Positions 7,565 through 10,609 of a stretch of 10,609 bases of DNA are shown here, piece by piece. How positions within the stretch are numbered: the stretch's first letter is position 1; every line of letters starts with the position of its first letter. Origin of the DNA: an uncultured Gemmatimonadota bacterium. Its GTDB lineage: Bacteria > Gemmatimonadota > Gemmatimonadetes > Gemmatimonadales > Gemmatimonadaceae. The translations under genes and the position numbers were made by a program. The stretch covers positions 1 through 10,609 of the forward strand of contig CAMPKM010000068.1 in the NCBI GenBank assembly GCA_946887155.1. The letters are read 5' to 3'. Below the pieces are notes generated by a model, which was not told the DNA's origin, searched no databases, and saw only the letters and a list, made by a program, of their open reading frames with translations.

Positions 7565-8227
7565 TCAATCGATCAGGCCGCGCCGCCGCGCGTGAGTCAC
7601 CGCCTCGAGACGATTATGTGTCCGGAGCTTGTGGTTGATGCGGTGAAGGTGGTTGCGCAAGGTCTGCGGCGAAATGCGCAGCTCGCGGCCGATGGCCGAT
7701 GCATTGCCGCCATCGGCGAACAGCTTGAGGATCCGGAGTTCCTGGGCGGACAGCGGCTCAACCGTCGCGTGATGGACAGGGTCGTGCGCCAGCGCAATGA
7801 GTTGTCGCGCGGCCTCCAGCATCCGGTTGACCAGTTCTTCGTTGCGCCGCTCGCGCTCGATGTTGCGCGCCAGCCTTACGAAGAGCCGGCGTCCTGTTCG
7901 GCGGTTGTCGAACACAATCGTCGAGACATTTACCCAGATGCGCTTCCCGGACAGGGTGCGAACTTCCAGGTCGAAGTTCGGAATTCCCGCCTTGGCGCCA
8001 TTGGCGCGCCGGGTCGCCGAGTCGGCGGCGCCTGCCAGGGCAGGTGTGCCCAACGCGTCGCGCGCTTCAGTGACTTCGTCGATGTTGCGGCCAAGCACGT
8101 CGGCGGCCGGGTAGCCGAACATCTGCTCGGCAGCCGAGTTCCACGAACAGATCTCGCCGCTTTCGGTAACGGTGTACGCAGCATCCGCCGTTTGTTCGAG
8201 TAACGCGAACAATTCCCGTTCCAGCAT
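7565..8227 (-). CDS. PAS domain-LuxR-type HTH transcription regulator
   Basis: A 220-residue cytoplasmic regulator in two parts. Residues about 8-122 form one PAS domain ([20 protein letters not shown] and the C-terminal strand pattern [14 protein letters not shown]). Residues about 158-220 form a LuxR/GerE helix-turn-helix ([37 protein letters not shown], then a final Arg-rich GLID end). There is no receiver domain and no membrane segment, so it probably senses a small ligand, redox state or partner directly. No heme or flavin signature (such as the LOV GRNCRFLQ) is visible. ATG 8227 has GAGGA about 5-6 nt upstream. It is transcribed toward gnd-zwf-pgl, 70 nt away, and may control that operon (inference from position). 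Across from it, divergently, lies the putative RNA unit at 8328-8724. Confidence 0.9.
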   Translation of the reverse strand: MLERELFALLEQTADAAYTVTESGEICSWNSAAEQMFGYPAADVLGRNIDEVTEARDALGTPALAGAADSATRRANGAKAGIPNFDLEVRTLSGKRIWVNVSTIVFDNRRTGRRLFVRLARNIERERRNEELVNRMLEAARQLIALAHDPVHHATVEPLSAQELRILKLFADGGNASAIGRELRISPQTLRNHLHRINHKLRTHNRLEAVTHARRRGLID

Positions 8228-8252
8228 CGTCTTCCTCGTTGACCCTGGACCT

Positions 8253-8260
8253 GCCTAACG
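8253..8260 (-). repeat. GCCTAACG word upstream of PAS-LuxR
   Basis: Non-coding copy 26 nt upstream of the PAS-LuxR start, followed by TCG as in the copy at 1791. Confidence 0.6.
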
Positions 8261-8293
8261 TCGCTTGGCCGCCAGCGCGTCGCCATGTTCCTG

Positions 8294-8306
8294 AGGGATT
8301 TTCCCT
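8294..8306. promoter_or_regulatory. inverted repeat in the divergent control region
   Basis: AGGGA and TCCCT are perfect arms around TTT, midway between the PAS-LuxR start (8227) and the plus-strand -35 box (8328). The location fits an operator acting on one or both directions. Short, so confidence is low. Confidence 0.2.
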
Positions 8307-8327
8307 GTGTGTGGCGGGCTGCAGTGG

Positions 8328-8356
8328 TTGAAGAAAGCGACTTCCCGTGCTATCTT
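8328..8356 (+). promoter_or_regulatory. sigma-70-like promoter
   Basis: TTGAAG (8328-8333) and TATCTT (8351-8356) each match four of six consensus positions, with an optimal 17-nt spacer. Transcription would begin near 8363. It faces away from PAS-LuxR and leads into a stretch that ends in a strong intrinsic terminator. Confidence 0.5.
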
Positions 8357-8377
8357 CCATGGCACCTATCCGCCTCC

Positions 8378-8400
8378 GGAACGGGCAATCGTCCCGTTCC
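8378..8400. repeat. 8-bp perfect inverted repeat, loop of 7
   Basis: GGAACGGG and CCCGTTCC flank the loop CAATCGT. It lies about 15 nt into the predicted plus-strand transcript, so it could act as a 5' stabilising hairpin, an attenuating structure or, as DNA, a dimeric repressor site just below the promoter. Confidence 0.55.
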
Positions 8401-8678
8401 CTGACGCAGGAAATCCCGGATGATTCGAGCAACTTCGCGCGCACAGACGAGGGGAACGCAGCGGTCGTGGACCGGGCGTTCGGTCACGTCCATTGCGACC
8501 GATAGCGGAGTGACGCATCTCGTCAGCTCGGGGACGTTTCGAACCAGGGTGTCCGAAATGCGCGATGGTGCGCCCTTCACCGGGGCGCGCATCAGCGAGC
8601 GCAGACATCGCGTAACAGCATCGGTTACGCCACAGGGAACACCAGCAGGCGGATAGTCGCACACGGCTCCGCACGCTG

Positions 8679-8724
8679 AATCGCCCCACCTGCGCTCAAC
8701 AGCCTGGTGGGGCGATTGCTTTTT
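8679..8724 (+). terminator. rho-independent terminator
   Basis: A perfect 12-bp stem (AATCGCCCCACC with GGTGGGGCGATT, 8679-8690 and 8706-8717) with a 15-nt loop is followed after GC by TTTTT. On the opposite strand no T-run follows, so it works for plus-strand transcripts only. Nothing recognised as a protein gene ends just upstream, which is the main reason to suspect a small RNA or small mRNA there. It also shields the 61-residue gene and gdhA from read-through. Confidence 0.85.
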
Positions 8725-8746
8725 CCGATGTCCCGATCATTCGCAT

Positions 8747-8753
8747 GTATAAC
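8747..8753 (+). promoter_or_regulatory. probable -10 element for the 8783-10291 unit
   Basis: TATAAC at 8748-8753 matches five of six -10 positions and is preceded by TG. No good -35 box stands at 16-18 nt. Transcription would begin near 8760, giving a leader of about 20 nt before the ribosome site of the 61-residue gene. Confidence 0.4.
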
Positions 8754-8782
8754 CGGCCAAGAACCATCCATCAGGAGGACTC

Positions 8783-8968
8783 ATGCGCTATCCGGTTCCG
8801 AACCTGCGCCGCGACCTGGCAGTCAGAATCGCCTTGCTGATCATGGCATTTGTCGCCGTCGTTCCTGCCGTGCTCGCGGGTGCCATCGCCATCGCTGGTA
8901 TCGCAGGCCTGATCATTCTCCGCCTTGCCCTCTTCCTTCCGGGAAAGCGGCATCCCGCCACCGCCTGA
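8783..8968 (+). CDS. small hydrophobic membrane protein, unknown function
   Basis: A 61-residue protein with a basic N-terminus (RYPVPNLRRDLAVR), one long hydrophobic region at residues 15-51 that could be two helices joined at about P28 to G33, and a short basic tail (GKRHPATA). The charge pattern suggests both ends are cytoplasmic if it forms a hairpin. ATG 8783 has a full AGGAGG site 4 nt upstream, a promoter-like TATAAC 30 nt upstream, and gdhA begins 21 nt after its stop, so the two are very likely co-transcribed. I do not recognise a family. The link with glutamate dehydrogenase rests on position only. Confidence 0.7.
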   Translation: MRYPVPNLRRDLAVRIALLIMAFVAVVPAVLAGAIAIAGIAGLIILRLALFLPGKRHPATA

Positions 8969-8989
8969 CAACCACAACCGGACAACCCG

Positions 8990-10291
8990 ATGTCGACGAC
9001 TCTGCTTGAACCATCACCGATCGCGCCGGCCCGCAACGGCGCGCCGGCCCCGCATAACGCTTTTGCGGCGATGCTGGCGCGGTACGAACGTGCCGCGCAC
9101 ATGCTCGGCATCGAACCGGGCATCGATCAACTGCTCCGGCATCCGGAAAAGGAGATCACCATCGCCGTGCCTATCGAGAAGGACAACGGCGACATCGAGG
9201 TTTTCACGGGCTACCGGGTCATTCACAACACCGCCCGCGGACCGGCCAAGGGCGGCATCCGGTTTGACAGGAGCGTCGACCAGGATGACGTCAGGGCGCT
9301 GGCGGCGTGGATGACCTGGAAGTGTGCCTTGCTCGACCTGCCCTTCGGCGGCGCGAAGGGCGGTGTGGTTTGCGATCCCTTCGTTCTTTCAGATCGCGAG
9401 CTGCAGCGCCTGACGCGTCGCTACACGGCCGGCTTGTTGCAGACGCTTGGTCCGGACTCAGACGTGCCCGCTCCTGACGTGAACACGAGCGAGCGCCACA
9501 TGGCGTGGATCATGGACACGTATTCGATGCACGCGAAACACACCACCAACGCGGTCGTCACCGGCAAGCCGCTTGCACTCGGCGGCTCGGCCGGCCGTCG
9601 CGAGGCGACTGGGCGCGGCTGCTTCGTCATGATCCAGAAGGCGTTCGACTATCTCCGCCTGCCGATGCGTGGTGCCACAGCGGCGGTGCAGGGCTTTGGA
9701 AACGTCGGATCCGTCGCCGCCCGGCAGCTGGCGCAGGCCGGGTGCATCGTCACCGGCATCGGCGACCGATCGGGTGCGTTGTACAACGTACGGGGCATCG
9801 ACGTCGAGGCCGCCGCGCAGTGGGTCCGCGATCATGGCGTCCTGGAAGGCTTCACCGGCGGCGAAGTCATTTCCAACGACGAGTTGTTGACGCTTCCCGT
9901 GGACGTGCTCGTCCCCGCAGCGTTAGGCAATGTCATCACGAAAGACAACGCGGCCCGCATCCGTGCCCGGATCATCTGCGAGGGCGCCAACGGACCGACC
10001 AGCGCCGACGCCGATGACATCCTGGAGCAGAAGGGTGTGTTCGTCATTCCCGACATCCTCGCTAACGCTGGCGGAGTCACGGTTTCGTATTTCGAGTGGG
10101 TGCAGAACCGCGCCGGATACCAGTGGTCCGAGTCGGAGGTGCATGAGCGGCTCCAGACGCTGATGGAACGTGCCTTCGACGCAACTATCCAGGCGGCGAT
10201 CTCCCGTCGCACGACGCTCAGGACCGCAGCGTACGTCCTGTCCGTCGGTCGGGTTGCCGAAGCGCACCGCCTGCGCGGCGTCTATGCGTGA
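8990..10291 (+). CDS. gdhA: Glu/Leu/Phe/Val family dehydrogenase, glutamate dehydrogenase
   Basis: Interconverts glutamate with 2-oxoglutarate and ammonium in the cytoplasm. The 433-residue product has the substrate-binding ARGPAKGGIRF (K87) and K111, the catalytic lysine K123 in DLPFGGAKGGV, D163 in PAPDVNT, the Rossmann motif QGFGNVG (234-240), and S367 in NAGGVTVSYFEW. D259 at the end of the second Rossmann strand (GIGDRSG) suggests NAD+ preference. The PAPDVNT form and length fit the shorter hexameric GDH group (as in Gram-positives and archaea), not the approximately 450-residue E. coli NADP enzyme. Leucine or other amino acid dehydrogenases are relatives, but those are usually nearer 350 residues. 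ATG 8990 has only a weak ribosome site (CCGGA). It follows the 61-residue gene by 21 nt. Its only TTA codon lies in CGTTAGGC at 9921-9928. Confidence 0.94.
   Translation: MSTTLLEPSPIAPARNGAPAPHNAFAAMLARYERAAHMLGIEPGIDQLLRHPEKEITIAVPIEKDNGDIEVFTGYRVIHNTARGPAKGGIRFDRSVDQDDVRALAAWMTWKCALLDLPFGGAKGGVVCDPFVLSDRELQRLTRRYTAGLLQTLGPDSDVPAPDVNTSERHMAWIMDTYSMHAKHTTNAVVTGKPLALGGSAGRREATGRGCFVMIQKAFDYLRLPMRGATAAVQGFGNVGSVAARQLAQAGCIVTGIGDRSGALYNVRGIDVEAAAQWVRDHGVLEGFTGGEVISNDELLTLPVDVLVPAALGNVITKDNAARIRARIICEGANGPTSADADDILEQKGVFVIPDILANAGGVTVSYFEWVQNRAGYQWSESEVHERLQTLMERAFDATIQAAISRRTTLRTAAYVLSVGRVAEAHRLRGVYA
9921..9928 (+). repeat. CGTTAGGC word in gdhA
   Basis: Reads GCG-TTA-GGC (Ala-Leu-Gly). TTA occurs nowhere else in gdhA in any frame of that strand. 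Confidence 0.6.
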
Positions 10292-10300
10292 TGTAAAACC

Positions 10301-10418
10301 GCAAAACCAGGGTCGCGGATGACGCAAAAACGACGGGTTACGGGAACTCGTTTCGAGCACGCAATGATGTCCCTTCGCGAAATCCGTCGTTCTCGCGGTA
10401 TCCGCGATTCAGGTTTGC
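10301..10418. repeat. large nested imperfect inverted repeat between gdhA and the HAD gene
   Basis: The outer arms (10301-10320 and 10400-10418) pair over about 19 bp with one mismatch, two G-T wobbles and a one-base bulge. Inner arms AACGACGG (10329-10336) and CCGTCGTT (10384-10391) pair perfectly and extend three more pairs inward. The core holds CTCG-TTT-CGAG (10347-10357), a 4-bp GGGA/TCCC closing pair (10342-10345, 10370-10373) and the palindrome TTCGCGAA (10375-10382, overlapping the inner-stem extension). On the minus strand the inner stem ends in a T-run (CCGTCGTTTTTG), so it could end the HAD transcript. On the plus strand no T-run follows. The rest of the 10292-10457 gap holds nothing else I can name. 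Confidence 0.6.
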
Positions 10419-10457
10419 AGTGGTGCGACACGAATGCGAAGCGCCTCATGACGTTCA

Positions 10458-10609
10458 TCAATCACCGGCCGAAGCCGCGGGTGCAACGAACGAATGCACA
10501 GCGAACTGTTTCACGTACGGGACCAGCGCCGCGGGCCGGTCGATTACCGTCATGGCGCCGGCCTCAACAAGTGTTTGCGCCGAAAAGGCTCCCCACGAGA
10601 CGCCTAACG
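10458..10609 (-). CDS. HAD-family phosphatase, C-terminal fragment (5' part outside window)
   Basis: The last 49 codons of a minus-strand gene ending at TGA 10458-10460. The visible part reads LGVSWGAFSAQTLVEAGAMT and continues VIDRPAALVPYV, the typical end of subfamily IA HAD hydrolases such as phosphoglycolate phosphatase or PpaX (consensus of the kind IGVTWG...LLAAGAD.VVD.P.EL). The nucleophile Asp motif lies outside the window, so the substrate cannot be told. The tail after PYV is Ala-rich and not conserved. It converges with gdhA, separated by the nested inverted repeat. Its first visible codon, TTA, lies in a CGTTAGGC word. Confidence 0.75.
   Translation of the reverse strand, partial: LGVSWGAFSAQTLVEAGAMTVIDRPAALVPYVKQFAVHSFVAPAASAGD
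10602..10609 (-). repeat. GCCTAACG word in the HAD gene, at the window edge
   Basis: Coding strand xCG-TTA-GGC (x-Leu-Gly), in the position where HAD relatives have A-I-G. It ends exactly at the last base of the window. Confidence 0.55.

Larger units (their letters stand above)
8363..8724 (+). ncRNA. candidate structured small RNA (about 360 nt)
   Basis: This stretch is bracketed by a promoter-like pair and a strong intrinsic terminator on the same strand. Inside are an 8-bp perfect hairpin at 8378-8400, a 6-bp stem GCGCCC/GGGCGC at 8570-8588, and a 7-bp perfect hairpin GCGTAAC/GTTACGC at 8610-8630. A 78-codon frame (ATG 8420 to TAG 8656, with GCAGGAA upstream) exists, but my hand count gives GC of roughly 56%, 70% and 64% at codon positions 1, 2 and 3. 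Genes here have position 3 highest and position 2 lowest, so the frame does not look translated. None of the signatures of RNase P RNA, tmRNA, 6S or SRP RNA is apparent. Alternatives are a decayed gene, a small mRNA, or a minus-strand gene (104-codon frame 8350-8664, GTG start, more gene-like base pattern but unrecognised). Confidence 0.35.

Noticed and set aside
8420..8656. 78-codon plus-strand frame with a ribosome site (GCAGGAA)
   Set aside because: Hand-counted GC is highest at codon position 2 (about 70%) and the product is Ser/Thr/Arg-rich with no recognisable motif. Kept only as part of the candidate RNA unit.
8350..8664. 104-codon minus-strand frame starting with GTG
   Set aside because: Base pattern by position is gene-like (about 70/56/64) and the end looks helical (CAREVARIIRDFLRQ), but it overlaps the promoter and transcript on the other strand, has a poorly placed ribosome site and no family I know. 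Left undecided and not annotated as a gene.
10301..10418. Nested palindrome as an attC site or tRNA
   Set aside because: No GTTRRRY/RYYYAAC ends at the arms and no cloverleaf or anticodon arrangement.
1791..10609. GTTAGGC/GCCTAAC copies as integron attC sites
   Set aside because: They match the core consensus but stand alone, mostly within housekeeping genes, without a paired inverse core and stem at cassette spacing.

Overview
The window comes from a GC-rich bacterium (roughly 60-65% GC by eye) with dense, mostly co-directional genes. The codon use, the ECF sigma/zinc anti-sigma pair and the overall gene style would suit Gemmatimonadota or a similar Gram-negative soil lineage. No rRNA or other phylogenetic marker is present, so this placement is an inference only.

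Layout. Positions 1-1323 (minus): an ECF sigma factor followed 2 nt later by its membrane-anchored zinc-binding anti-sigma factor, which runs off the left edge. Positions 1491-8227 (minus) form one long gene series. Read in the direction of transcription it is: PAS-LuxR regulator, short-form 6-phosphogluconate dehydrogenase (gnd), glucose-6-phosphate dehydrogenase (zwf), 6-phosphogluconolactonase (pgl), a gap of about 0.4 kb, a 71-residue SFPASDPPSW protein, transaldolase (tal), glyceraldehyde-3-phosphate dehydrogenase (gap) and a four-helix membrane protein of unknown function. The 0.4 kb gap carries, on the opposite strand, the ruins of a short-chain dehydrogenase gene whose middle is missing. 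Positions 8228-8780 hold no recognised protein gene. They carry a complete-looking plus-strand transcription unit (promoter, hairpin-rich body, strong intrinsic terminator) that may be a structured RNA. Positions 8783-10291 (plus) hold a 61-residue membrane protein and a Glu/Leu/Phe/Val-type dehydrogenase (glutamate dehydrogenase). Positions 10292-10457 hold a large nested inverted repeat. The right edge cuts the C-terminal end of a HAD-family phosphatase (minus).

How the genes fit together. zwf, pgl and gnd are the three consecutive steps of the oxidative pentose phosphate branch. tal and gap carry the carbon on into glycolysis. gnd/zwf and tal/gap are each joined by an ATGA start-stop overlap and zwf/pgl by 2 nt, so each block is probably translated in a coupled way. 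The PAS-LuxR protein at the head of the series is a natural candidate regulator. Both gnd and the glutamate dehydrogenase have an acidic residue at the end of the second Rossmann strand, which usually favours NAD over NADP.

Main points to check: (i) the octamer GCCTAACG is clearly over-represented, and within genes its reverse complement nearly always supplies a TTA leucine codon that is otherwise almost absent; (ii) the plus-strand transcription unit at 8328-8724; (iii) the nested palindrome after gdhA; (iv) the internally deleted dehydrogenase. No CRISPR array, tRNA, rRNA, insertion sequence or prophage gene was seen.
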